Assembly (NCBI RefSeq): GCF_012396615.1
Contig: NZ_JAAXPV010000006.1
Coordinates: forward strand, 1-64,000
DNA length: 64,000 nucleotides
Origin: Rothia terrae
Lineage (GTDB): Bacteria; Actinomycetota; Actinomycetes; Actinomycetales; Micrococcaceae
Direction of reading: 5' to 3'
The position numbers were made by a program, and so were the translations under genes. The notes under the pieces were generated by a model that saw nothing but the letters and a program-made list of their open reading frames with translations, did no database searches and was not told where the DNA came from. This document shows, in pieces, positions 1-8,161 of the stretch; the first letter of the stretch is position 1, and each line of letters starts with the position of its first letter.

Positions 1-2
1 CG

Positions 3-122
3 CAGGTCAAGACGTGGCGGGTTTTGCATACAGGTTTCCGGCGGCCGCTGAGCGTGTATGGGCGGGTGTTTGCGGTGGTTCGGGGGTTGGTGTTTTATGC
101 GGCTGGGAGGACTTTTGAATAA
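3..122 (+). mobile_element. 3' end of a DDE transposase gene (IS5-like), cut by window edge
   Basis: The frame beginning at base 3 is open from the window edge to TAA at 120-122 and gives about 39 residues. It contains TWRVLHTGFRRPL, VYGRVFAVVRGLVFYAAG and then a stop. Basic residues, the K-x-W-R-x-L-H-T-x-x-R-R-P pattern and a hydrophobic tail are typical of the C-terminus of IS5-family transposases. The catalytic domain would lie left of the window, so whether the element is intact cannot be judged. I could not define the terminal inverted repeat. Assignment to IS5 is by recalled family pattern only. Confidence 0.6.
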
Positions 123-318
123 GCCTCAAACTTCTTTCTTAGGTGTTGAGACCAAGGGAGGGAAATTCGTTTATGTGGAAGGTGCGCAAGAAGCTCGTAA
201 AAAGAGAAGTATTTCCAAGCGATTGTTCAGTAATGGATCCCATGAGGCACATTATAGAATCCATCCGGCCTTTCGCCCCTATTTAGAAATTGACGATGAC
301 GATTTATATATAAATTAA
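123..318 (+). pseudogene. Gene tail next to the insertion sequence, unknown product
   Basis: An open frame runs from inside the transposase end (nominal ATG at 58) to TAA at 316-318. Only the part after the transposase stop looks like natural protein: it is mixed charged and aromatic and ends with an acidic EIDDDD stretch and LYIN. The simplest reading is the C-terminal end of a gene truncated by the insertion sequence, now lacking its own start. No family was recognised. It could also be a chance frame, since bases after about 300 become AT-rich with no further signal until 415. Confidence 0.35.
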
Positions 319-414
319 TATTTTGCAGCTCATGATCTCATTATCTACTTATTCCCGACGTCCTATTAAAAATAGTTAGAAAAATAAGACGCCGGTAAAT
401 AAAGTGTAAAAATT

Positions 415-530
415 CTAGAAATAGTAGAGATGCTTTTCCCAGTTTGGGTCGCACTTATGCAAGAAGACGTCGCGATTCTCTGTCGCTTCGTTAGTTATAT
501 AAGCCATACAGGTTGGCTCAGCCATGAAGG
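415..530 (-). pseudogene. Decayed duplicate of the menB 3' end
   Basis: On the minus strand this stretch ends in a stop at 415-417 and encodes MAYITNEATENRDVFLHKCD followed by PNWEKHLYYF. The intact menB 339 bases away ends MAYMTDEAVEGRDAFLQKRD and PNWEEYPYYF. Similarity starts at the stop codon and fades around 530, where the menB frame would continue into AGEATR. No upstream two thirds of menB is present, so it cannot encode DHNA-CoA synthase. Drift at both synonymous and non-synonymous sites suggests an old copy or a fragment from a related strain, not a recent tandem duplication. Confidence 0.75.
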
Positions 531-667
531 CACCTGTTGCCCTAACCCTGCTCATGATTATCAAATTTGTGTAGTTTTGGTTCTTTTGCGTACTTTTTCT
601 ACGCAAAACCGCCTAAATTACGCAAAACTTGTCAGACGGACGAGGGTACAACCCGTTAAACACGGAT

Positions 668-723
668 GGCGCAATTTTGCTGGTTGGGTGAGCAAAGATG
701 TGCCAAAACAGCAAAACTGCGCC
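668..723. terminator. Hairpin downstream of menB
   Basis: Arms 668-682 and 709-723 pair over 15 bases with one G-T position, around a 26-base loop. It lies about 30 bases past the menB stop on the minus strand. A T-run is weak, so it may be a processing or stability hairpin instead of a strict intrinsic terminator. Confidence 0.5.
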
Positions 724-753
724 AATCGCGCGGGTTGAAGTGAAAGTCAGACC

Positions 754-1707
754 CTAGAAGTAGTACGGGTATTCTTCCCAGTTCGGGTCGCGTTTCTGCA
801 GGAAGGCGTCGCGTCCTTCCACTGCTTCGTCGGTCATGTATGCCATGCGGGTTGCCTCACCCGCGAAGACCTGCTGGCCGACCATGCCGTCGTCCGGCAG
901 GTTGAACGCGAACTTGAGCATACGGATAGCCTGCGGTGACTGACGCGCAATATGAGCCGCGTACTCCAGACCCTTCTTCTCCAGCTCTTCGTGGGGCACA
1001 ACGTCGTTCACAGCACCCATTTCGTACATACGCTGAGCGTCGTACTCCTTAGCCAAGAAGAAAATCTCGCGCGCGAACTTCTGACCCACCTGACGCGCCA
1101 GCAGCGCAGAACCATAGCCCGCATCAAAAGAGCCAACGGTCGCGTCGGTCTGCTTAAACTTGCCGTACTCCTCAGATGCGATGGTTAAGTCGGCCACCAC
1201 GTGCAGTGAGTGCCCGCCACCGGCAGCCCAACCAGAAACAAGCGCCACAACCACCTTCGGCATAGTGCGAATCAGACGCTGCACCTCAAGAATGTGCAGA
1301 CGTCCCGCACACGCAGGATCGATGGTCTCAGCAGTCTCACCGTCCGCGTAGTGGTAGCCGTCGCGGCCTCGAATACGCTGGTCGCCACCGGAACAAAACG
1401 CCCAGCCACCGTCCTTGGGAGAGGGGCCGTTACCGGTGAGCAGAACAGTACCCACGTTGGACGTCATACGCGCGTGATCAAGCGCGCGGTACAGCTCATC
1501 AACGGTGCCGGGGCGGAAAGCGTTACGCACCTCCGGGCGGTCAAAAGCGATGCGAACGGTCGGCAAATCGCGCACAATCTTGCCGGTTTCGTCGCGCTCT
1601 ACCTGGCGGTGGTAGGTGATGTCCTGAAAATCCTCAAAACCCTCAACAACTCGCCACGAGTTGGGGTCAAAGATATCTGAAACTTTTTCGGGAAGCTCAA
1701 TAGTCAT
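754..1707 (-). CDS. menB: 1,4-dihydroxy-2-naphthoyl-CoA synthase
   Basis: MenB is the crotonase-fold enzyme that closes the naphthoate ring of o-succinylbenzoyl-CoA in menaquinone synthesis. The 317-residue protein carries the family's oxyanion-hole stretch (FCSGGDQRIRG), the central VSGWAAGGGHSLHVV loop, the TDATVGSFDAGYGS region and the C-terminal PNWEEYPYYF end typical of MenB. Length fits actinobacterial MenB. The start at 1707 is preceded by a G-rich ribosome site. A perfect 30-base-arm palindrome sits only 17 bases upstream. menC, menD, menG and a polyprenyl synthase follow within 13 kb, giving consistent pathway context. Confidence 0.96.
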   Translation of the reverse strand: MTIELPEKVSDIFDPNSWRVVEGFEDFQDITYHRQVERDETGKIVRDLPTVRIAFDRPEVRNAFRPGTVDELYRALDHARMTSNVGTVLLTGNGPSPKDGGWAFCSGGDQRIRGRDGYHYADGETAETIDPACAGRLHILEVQRLIRTMPKVVVALVSGWAAGGGHSLHVVADLTIASEEYGKFKQTDATVGSFDAGYGSALLARQVGQKFAREIFFLAKEYDAQRMYEMGAVNDVVPHEELEKKGLEYAAHIARQSPQAIRMLKFAFNLPDDGMVGQQVFAGEATRMAYMTDEAVEGRDAFLQKRDPNWEEYPYYF

Positions 1708-1723
1708 ACCCCCATCTTAAACG

Positions 1724-1791
1724 CCGAGATCCTGTTTTATCGTCGAGATCCTGATTTAAAACAGGATCTCGACGATAAAACAGGATCTCGG
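1724..1791. repeat. Perfect 30-base-arm palindrome with internal direct repeats
   Basis: Arms 1724-1753 and 1762-1791 are exact reverse complements around an 8-base AT loop. Each arm itself contains two copies of CGAGATCCTG, so the unit occurs four times in alternating orientation. It lies between the putP stop and the menB start, both on the minus strand. A degenerate relative lies at 35922-35975. It could end putP transcription or act as a 5' structure for menB. The dispersed copies suggest a repeat family. Confidence 0.85.
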
Positions 1792-1855
1792 TGCAAAGGT
1801 GCGTGCGGTGAGCACACCCGCGCTAGATGCTCGAGGCGCCTACCACCCGATGCAT

Positions 1856-3352
1856 CTAGCGCTTGAGCGCGCGCATCTGAGCCTGAGTTTCTTCGAACTC
1901 AGCCTCAATTTCGGGGTTGTGTTTGTAGGTAACTAGCGAAACAATTACAGCCAGGACGATGTTCACGATAAAGCCGGGAACAATTTCGTACATGGTGGAG
2001 TGCAGAGTCTCGTTGGTGCCCCACACGAAGACAGTAATAGTTGCTGCAATCAGACCAACGATTGCGCCCCAGTTAGTGAGCTTCTTCCAGAACAAGGAGA
2101 GCAGAACTAGGGGGCCAAACGCTGCGCCGAAGCCAGCCCACGCGAAGGAGACCAGTTCGAGCACGGAGCTATCGGGGTTCCACGCCAGTACACCTGCAAT
2201 CAGCGAGATCACGAGGACGCCTGCGCGTCCCAACCACAGGCCTTCAGAGTTAGAAAGCTTGCGGCTTGAGACCACACCAAAGAGGTCTTCTGCCAGAGCC
2301 GATGAACACACCACCAGCTGTGACGACAGGGTTGACATCACCGCCGCGAGAACAGCGGAGAGAATAAAGCCTGAGATGAAGGGGTGCAAAAGAATCTGGG
2401 AGAGGTCCAGGAATACTGACTCAGCAGCGTCGGTGTCGGTCAGAGTAGCTTCAGGATGTTTAGCAAAGAATGCGATGCCAATAAGACCGGCCGAGCAAGC
2501 ACCGATGACAGTTAGAACCATCCAGCCGATGCCGATGCGACGACCTGTAGGTGCATCTGCTGCCGAGCGCAGAGCCATGAATCGGGTGATGATGTGCGGC
2601 TGACCGAAGTAGCCCAAGCCCCATGCGGCAGCTGAAATGATGCCCAGGAACGAGGTGCCTGCAAACCATGACAGCGCGGTGGGATTCACCTGCTGAATGG
2701 TTTCAACTGCACCGGCAGGACCACCCACGTAGGAAAGCGCCATGATGGGCAGGAGCAACAGTGCCGCGAGCATGAGCAGACCCTGCACCATGTCGGTGTA
2801 GGACGCGCCGAGGAAGCCACCGAAGAGGGTGTAGAGAACGGTGATGCCCGCGATCAGTAGCATGCCCCAGTGGAAATCCAAACCGAAGGATGACTGGAAG
2901 AATTTGCCGCCTGCAACCATGCCTGAGGATGCGTAGAAAGTGAAGAAGATGAGCGTAATCAAAGAGGTGAGAACGCGCAGAAGCTTGGTGTTGTCACGAA
3001 GGCGATTGTGAAAGAAGACGGGCACCGTTACCGCGTTTTTGGTGACTTCGGTGTAGATGCGCAGGCGGGGAGCAACGAGTTTCCAGTTGACCCACGCGCC
3101 GATGGTGAGGCCGATGGCCATCCATGCTTCGGCGAGACCTGTCATGTAGAGCGCACCGGGCAGGCCCATGAGGAGCCAACCCGACATGTCTGCTGCGCCT
3201 GCAGAGAGCGCTGCGGTTGCGGGGGAGAGGCTGCGGCCGCCGAGAACGTAGTCATCGAGGTTTTCGTTTTTACCTTTAGCCCAGAAACCGATGGCAATCA
3301 TGCCAGCGAAGTAGATGGCAAGTGCAATGAGCTGCCATGTTGAAGAAGCCAT
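1856..3352 (-). CDS. putP: Sodium/proline symporter
   Basis: PutP imports L-proline with sodium across the cytoplasmic membrane (solute:sodium symporter family). The 498 residues start with a membrane segment followed by the family stretch VLGGRSLSPATAALSAGAAD and MSGWLLMGLPGALY, which carries the sodium-site region. About thirteen hydrophobic segments follow, with a charged C-terminal tail (NPEIEAEFEETQAQMRALKR). Length matches E. coli PutP (about 500). The ATG at 3352 has a TAGGAG ribosome site about 6 bases upstream. No proline dehydrogenase gene is adjacent, so its role could be osmoprotection as well as nutrition. Confidence 0.93.
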   Translation of the reverse strand: MASSTWQLIALAIYFAGMIAIGFWAKGKNENLDDYVLGGRSLSPATAALSAGAADMSGWLLMGLPGALYMTGLAEAWMAIGLTIGAWVNWKLVAPRLRIYTEVTKNAVTVPVFFHNRLRDNTKLLRVLTSLITLIFFTFYASSGMVAGGKFFQSSFGLDFHWGMLLIAGITVLYTLFGGFLGASYTDMVQGLLMLAALLLLPIMALSYVGGPAGAVETIQQVNPTALSWFAGTSFLGIISAAAWGLGYFGQPHIITRFMALRSAADAPTGRRIGIGWMVLTVIGACSAGLIGIAFFAKHPEATLTDTDAAESVFLDLSQILLHPFISGFILSAVLAAVMSTLSSQLVVCSSALAEDLFGVVSSRKLSNSEGLWLGRAGVLVISLIAGVLAWNPDSSVLELVSFAWAGFGAAFGPLVLLSLFWKKLTNWGAIVGLIAATITVFVWGTNETLHSTMYEIVPGFIVNIVLAVIVSLVTYKHNPEIEAEFEETQAQMRALKR

Positions 3353-3560
3353 GCGTGCTCCTAGAAGTAGTGAATAAAAATGTTGTAGTGTGCTAGCTCA
3401 TAATGATACGTCACAGTTTGCGTATTAAGGTGCTAGACACTTTAAGTTTGAACGGAGATTCTTATTTGCCGCTGCTGTGCTTGTCTAAGGTATCTCAGCC
3501 CTCAGGAAGAAGCCTCTCTGAATCAAGATTCTTTGCAGAAGCCTTTGTTAGCGTCGAGCG

Positions 3561-4493
3561 CTAAGCGAGGTTGGACGCTTGTGGTAGGGCGCCGGTGTGC
3601 GTGGTAATCGCGATAGCTGACCGGTTGGTTTTCCATGCTAAAAGTGCGCCGGAGAGAGCAATCAGCCCGATGCCTAGGTAAGCCCAGAACGAGAGTACCT
3701 GCCCCATCAGCAGAGTACCCACTAAGGCGCCAATGACCGGGTCAAGACTGAAAAATACGCCAATCACGGCTGAGGACGTCAGGCGTCCGGCCATCGAGTC
3801 AGCGGAGAAAGCAAGGGCGACGCCGACGATACCGGCCACTGCGGCGCGAAGCCAACCTTCAGCATCCAGCTGGCCTAGATGAGGTGCTGAGAAAGGCAAG
3901 AGCAAAAGAGCAGAGATACACACCGAAATGCTGATGCCTTTGAGCCCCGCCGTTGCATCGGATCCACCGCCCATGCGAGCAGAGAGCAGAGTGTACGAGC
4001 CCATGCAGGTGGCACCCAGTGCGGCAAAAACGTAACCTAGCCAGTTGGAACTTGAGAACGTAGGCCCGGCAATCAATATGACGCCGGTGAGCGCCACAAT
4101 TGCAAACAGCGAGTCCTTCAGCTTCCTCACTCCGAGCAAAGACACGACGAAAGCGCCGAGGTACTCAATAGTCACCGCGATGCCCAGCGGTATGCGATCT
4201 ACCGCCAGATAGAAAAAGACGTTCATCAGCGATGCCACTACCGCATAGATCAGCACCTGAGGCCAATCATTTCTTGTCAGTCGCATGACGCGAGGACGCA
4301 CCAGGACAGCCAAGAAAATACCGGCGATGAGCATGCGAAACCCAGAGACAGTCACCGGTGAAAAATCTTCAAACAAAGAAGCAGCGACTGCCGTTGAAAT
4401 CTGAATACCCAGGCTTCCTGCCATCACCAAGAAGAAAGCGGCTGTTCCCCGGTGATGATGCGGGACTTTTGCGATCACAGAACCGCTAGCCAC
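3561..4493 (-). CDS. EamA/DMT-family permease
   Basis: A 310-residue membrane protein with about ten hydrophobic segments in two EamA-like halves. The second half carries SLDPVIGALVGTLLMGQVLSFWAYLGIGLI, the usual penultimate-segment pattern of RhtA/EamA drug and metabolite exporters (quoted region 30 residues, key motif DPVIGALVG). The start codon overlaps the gluQ stop by 8 bases, so it is probably translated from the same mRNA. Substrate cannot be told from sequence; threonine/homoserine-type export is one family option. Confidence 0.8.
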   Translation of the reverse strand: MASGSVIAKVPHHHRGTAAFFLVMAGSLGIQISTAVAASLFEDFSPVTVSGFRMLIAGIFLAVLVRPRVMRLTRNDWPQVLIYAVVASLMNVFFYLAVDRIPLGIAVTIEYLGAFVVSLLGVRKLKDSLFAIVALTGVILIAGPTFSSSNWLGYVFAALGATCMGSYTLLSARMGGGSDATAGLKGISISVCISALLLLPFSAPHLGQLDAEGWLRAAVAGIVGVALAFSADSMAGRLTSSAVIGVFFSLDPVIGALVGTLLMGQVLSFWAYLGIGLIALSGALLAWKTNRSAIAITTHTGALPQASNLA

Positions 4494-5451
4494 AGCAGAT
4501 ACTTTCTAAGTCGGTGGGAATCACCGTCCACGGCTCCCGCGAAATGGTGTCGGGGTTAAAGACCTCCAGCATTTGCTGGGCGGTCTCGGGCAGATGCGGG
4601 CCGCCCTCACCGCGCCAGGGCGCAAGCGGCATCGAAGCGGCAATCATGCGCATCACCTGAGCAGTGCTCACACCTCCAGCACGCAACTGAGCAAGCGTCA
4701 CCGCGCCGTCACGCTTTGCCAGACGCTTTCCCTCAGTATTCAACGCCAGCGGAACATGCACGTACTCGGGAATATCGATACCCAATAGAGTTGCAAGATA
4801 AGCCTGACGCGGCGCAGAGAATAAAAGGTCATCACCGCGCACTACCTGCTGAACGTTCTGAAAACCGTCATCGACAACCACGGCAAGATTGTAGGCGGGC
4901 TTTCCATCATTGCGCACCAATACAAAGTCATCGACAGCGCCCGTGTAGTCACCGGCAAAACGGTCGTACACCGTAAATTCAGCGGTATCAGCGGCAAGAC
5001 GGAGGGCAGGCGGACGCACCTGACGACGTTCCTGCCTCTCCGCATCCGTGAGGTGACGGCAAGTGCCCGGGTAAGCGCCGGGAGCTGCATGCGGCGCGCT
5101 CGCCGCCTGCTGAATCTCCTTGCGGGTGCAGAAGCACTCGTAAACCATACCTGCATCACGTAGTTTTTGGACCGCGTCCATATGCTGCGGGATGCGGGTG
5201 GACTGCACAAGCACCTCGCCGTCCCAATCCGTACCTAAGGACGCCAGATCATCAAGCTGGCGTTGTGCCGCTCCTTCTTGAACGCGGTCAAGATCCTCAA
5301 CACGCATCACAAAATCGTGCCCCTCAGATCGCGCAAAAAGCCACGCGAACAAGGCGGTGCGCAGGTTGCCCAGGTGTAAATCGCCGGAAGGTGAAGGAGC
5401 GTAACGGCCAGCAGAAGGTGAAGACAATGTTTGAGAATCCATAGGCTTCAA
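4486..5451 (-). CDS. gluQ: Glutamyl-Q tRNA(Asp) synthetase
   Basis: GluQ-RS attaches glutamate to the queuosine base in the tRNA-Asp anticodon. The 321-residue protein is a class I synthetase catalytic core without an anticodon-binding domain, which separates it from GltX. It shows the HIGH-type motif in PSPSGDLHLGNLRTAL, zinc-ligand cysteines in YECFCTRKE and YPGTCRH, and the KMSKS-type KRLAKRDG. Two starts are close (MKPM...; the second is at residue 4). The downstream permease overlaps its end. Confidence 0.92.
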   Translation of the reverse strand: MKPMDSQTLSSPSAGRYAPSPSGDLHLGNLRTALFAWLFARSEGHDFVMRVEDLDRVQEGAAQRQLDDLASLGTDWDGEVLVQSTRIPQHMDAVQKLRDAGMVYECFCTRKEIQQAASAPHAAPGAYPGTCRHLTDAERQERRQVRPPALRLAADTAEFTVYDRFAGDYTGAVDDFVLVRNDGKPAYNLAVVVDDGFQNVQQVVRGDDLLFSAPRQAYLATLLGIDIPEYVHVPLALNTEGKRLAKRDGAVTLAQLRAGGVSTAQVMRMIAASMPLAPWRGEGGPHLPETAQQMLEVFNPDTISREPWTVIPTDLESICCG

Positions 5452-5648
5452 TATTAAAGGGTGGGACGCTAAACCTTTGAAAAGCGGCTAAAATACCGTA
5501 AAAAATAGGCTTCACTAGGAGATTCTTTCGCCGCTTATTACTTAACAATGAGGTCATCTTTGCGTCTTAAATGTGATAGAGAACGCAAAACACGGCGATT
5601 CTAGGTGCAAACCGCATCGATTCCTCAAGAGTGAAGTACCGTGGTGCT

Positions 5649-6560
5649 ATGGCACGTACTACAGAAATAGCTGACGGCGTTTATCTCATTGCAACAGATA
5701 ACTACCGTCTAAACTCCGGTCTTATTCTTGGATCGGAAGAAGCTATGGTGATTGATACCGGCGCTGGCCCTAGGCAAGGCGCCGAGATTTTACGCGCAGT
5801 TCGTAGAATCACCGAGCTCCCTCTCAGCGTTGTCAACACTCACACGCACTTTGACCGCTTCATGGGTAACGCCGTCTTTGAATCCGACGGTGCAGATGAC
5901 TTCTGGGCGCATCCGCGCGCGGCGCACGCCATCGAAAAATACGGTGACCGTCAGCGCACCTATGTTGAGGTTCTTGAACCTGAAATGACTCACCAGCAGG
6001 GTGCCAATACCCACCTGGTTATTCCTAACCGTTTGCTTCCGGGCGACGGCAGCCGCGCATCCTTCACCAGGGTTGAACTTGGCGACCGCGCAGTCACCCT
6101 CTTTTACCTCGGCTTAGCGCACACCGATAACGATGTTCTGGTGGGCGTTGACGATGTACTGTTCACCGGCGACATTCTTGAACAGGGTTCTGACCCTGCA
6201 TTTGACGATTCTTACCCCGATCAGTGGGTCAGCACCCTTGAACAGCTTGCAGCGCTAGACCGTTACCGCGTGTTCGTTCCCGGCCACGGCATGCCCGTGG
6301 AGAGCCCATTTATCGAGCGCATGGGGCAGACCATGAAGGACGCTATTCACAGCATTCGCGCTTCAAAACTGGATCAGAACGCTAGCACCACCGCGGCTAT
6401 GTACAAGCTACCGTACAGCCCCGGTGCAACCCGCATCCTACTTGATCGACTCACCTGGCTGGATCAAAAAGAAGAAGCCGGCGTGAGCCTGTCGGAGGTT
6501 CGCTTTGGCGATAACGAAACCGGACTTACCGGGCCTATTACCTTGGGCGAAGGTCAGTAG
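5649..6560 (+). CDS. Metallo-beta-lactamase-fold hydrolase
   Basis: About 303 residues from ATG 5649; an in-frame GTG at 5631 would add six. The MBL fold is shown by the N-terminal IADGVYLIATDNYRLNSGL strand pair, the metal motif NTHTHFDRFMGN, the AHTDNDVLV histidine, FTGDIL aspartate and FVPGHGMPV histidine. In the first motif the usual final histidine of H-x-H-x-D-H is arginine, so one metal site may be altered. Members act on thioesters, lactones or beta-lactams; nothing here fixes the substrate. It is convergent with the PAP2 gene and ends in a shared terminator. Confidence 0.8.
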   Translation: MARTTEIADGVYLIATDNYRLNSGLILGSEEAMVIDTGAGPRQGAEILRAVRRITELPLSVVNTHTHFDRFMGNAVFESDGADDFWAHPRAAHAIEKYGDRQRTYVEVLEPEMTHQQGANTHLVIPNRLLPGDGSRASFTRVELGDRAVTLFYLGLAHTDNDVLVGVDDVLFTGDILEQGSDPAFDDSYPDQWVSTLEQLAALDRYRVFVPGHGMPVESPFIERMGQTMKDAIHSIRASKLDQNASTTAAMYKLPYSPGATRILLDRLTWLDQKEEAGVSLSEVRFGDNETGLTGPITLGEGQ

Positions 6561-6571
6561 CTTTTTCGTAG

Positions 6572-6624
6572 ATACACTCAGGGCGGCTGGGACTTTTGAT
6601 GAGTTCCAGCCGCCCTGAGTGTAT
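6572..6624. terminator. Bidirectional terminator, 19-base perfect arms
   Basis: Arms 6572-6590 and 6606-6624 are exact reverse complements around a 15-base loop. The hairpin lies between two convergent genes ending at 6560 and 6639, so it can stop transcription from both sides. Confidence 0.85.
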
Positions 6625-6638
6625 GCGCTTGTATGAGG

Positions 6639-8018
6639 TCAGTAAGTCCAGACCTTGGTGTAGACCTTACGCTTCTTATTTTGCGGTCTGAGCAGAGCAA
6701 TCAAGATAGCGGTGCTGAAGAAAGCGACGGCCGCAATCATGCAGGTTGCGCCAATAACCGCTGAACCCGCCATGGTGTCGGTGTAGACCAGCAGATACAT
6801 AGCAACCGCGCAGAAGCTGAGGAAGAACCCACCAATCAGTAGCAGCGGAATCATCACTAGGCCAGAGCGTTGTGTGTTGCTCATATCAAGCTCTTCGGAT
6901 CGCAAGAAACGCAAGAGGGCGAGCCCCACGATGGTCCAGCTGGCGGTGACGAGAATGCCCGAGATGACGTCCACGGGGCGGTGCCATTCGTTGATAATCG
7001 TTGAGTAGCCAGCGGCAAGTGTAAAGAGCATGCCGATAAAACCGACCGCCGGACGCAGGCGCTTAGGCGATGCGAGGAACAGCATGGCAACAGCGCTTGC
7101 CGCGAACGTGGTATGCCCTGAAGGCGCTGAGTTCATCGTAGCTTCTTGAATGCCGTAGTTGGGCTTGGTGAGTATGACATTTTTGATGACCTGCGTTGTT
7201 GCGTTGGACGCCAACGCTACACCGATGCCGACGATAGCCGGGACAAAGCGGTGCTTCCAGATCAACACAAAGAGAAGGCCGGTGACAGCAAAGATGCCTG
7301 CTGCCGCGGGTATTTGATCGAGACCTGTGGCGGTCTGCGGCTGAATAGTGAGGAACTGGTAGGCGTATTCGCGGAAAGCTACTTCATCAAGTTGCTGGCC
7401 ACTGGGGGTGAGCACAAAGAACCAGAGGCTTGCGCACAATAGCCCCACAATGAGCAGCCAGGCTAAGAGGTGCTGAATGATTCCCCAGGTGCTGGGGCGA
7501 GTCTGCCGAATATGCGAGGGTAGCCCTGAGCGCATAGCATTTGGAGCTTGGGGATTGGACTGATTGAAAGTCTGCGGGGCAACCTGCGTCTGATAATCGC
7601 GAGGTAGCTCTACCTGCTGATGAGAATTTTTAGTAGGCTGAGCGGGCAGAAGAAAGGACGCGACCTTGGAACCTTTTAAGGTAGGGCGCGTTATTTTCTG
7701 TAGCGGTTGTGTAGCATTTTTGCTAACGGGCATCTGCTGGGTTGCAGGCGCGGTGTGTGCTGCTCGCACCGGAAAAACTTCGGTGGGATCATCGTTGAAC
7801 TGAGAGCTACGTGCGCTTGCCGGTATTTCGTGGTGAGATTTATGCGAAGAAGCCGCGGTAATGACGCGGGTTGGTTCGGTGTCGGGGCCTGCGACAGGGT
7901 GAGAGTCATTATCGAGGTTGAGAACCTCAGTTTTCTCGTCGTCAGAGAAAGCGTCGAATGAGAGGGTGCGCGAAGTGTCGTGAGGGGTGTTGCCCCGGTG
8001 ATTATTTCGGTAACTCAT
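6639..8018 (-). CDS. PAP2-family membrane phosphatase with long disordered N-terminus
   Basis: The 459-residue protein has a polar 170-residue N-terminal region, then about six membrane segments. The PAP2 signature appears as LTKPNYG (first motif, degenerate), NSAPSGHTTFAAS (second, catalytic histidine) and STIINEWHRPVDVISG (third, histidine/aspartate). Such enzymes remove phosphate from lipid phosphates or undecaprenyl diphosphate. The N-terminal tail repeats a threonine motif three times: EKTEVLNL (T30), EPTRVITA (T50) and DPTEVFPV (T79). These look like acidic-directed Ser/Thr-kinase/FHA sites, by inference. Divergent from menC. Confidence 0.85.
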   Translation of the reverse strand: MSYRNNHRGNTPHDTSRTLSFDAFSDDEKTEVLNLDNDSHPVAGPDTEPTRVITAASSHKSHHEIPASARSSQFNDDPTEVFPVRAAHTAPATQQMPVSKNATQPLQKITRPTLKGSKVASFLLPAQPTKNSHQQVELPRDYQTQVAPQTFNQSNPQAPNAMRSGLPSHIRQTRPSTWGIIQHLLAWLLIVGLLCASLWFFVLTPSGQQLDEVAFREYAYQFLTIQPQTATGLDQIPAAAGIFAVTGLLFVLIWKHRFVPAIVGIGVALASNATTQVIKNVILTKPNYGIQEATMNSAPSGHTTFAASAVAMLFLASPKRLRPAVGFIGMLFTLAAGYSTIINEWHRPVDVISGILVTASWTIVGLALLRFLRSEELDMSNTQRSGLVMIPLLLIGGFFLSFCAVAMYLLVYTDTMAGSAVIGATCMIAAVAFFSTAILIALLRPQNKKRKVYTKVWTY

Positions 8019-8161
8019 AGACGGTATCCGCTTTCGCTTGATGACGTAAAAGTGAGTGTCGCAGCAAGATGCGACCAGTAGTTAACTATGCCCGAGAAAC
8101 CTTTAGCTTTGCTGGGAATCTACTGTATTCGGTGTCAGCACTTACGCGGTAACGTAGAGCT

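Noticed and set aside
430-738. 102-residue plus-strand frame
   Set aside because: It is antisense to the menB remnant and a hairpin; protein-like character comes from the fossil on the other strand.
1210-1680. 156-residue plus-strand frame inside menB
   Set aside because: Antisense shadow of a clearly conserved gene.
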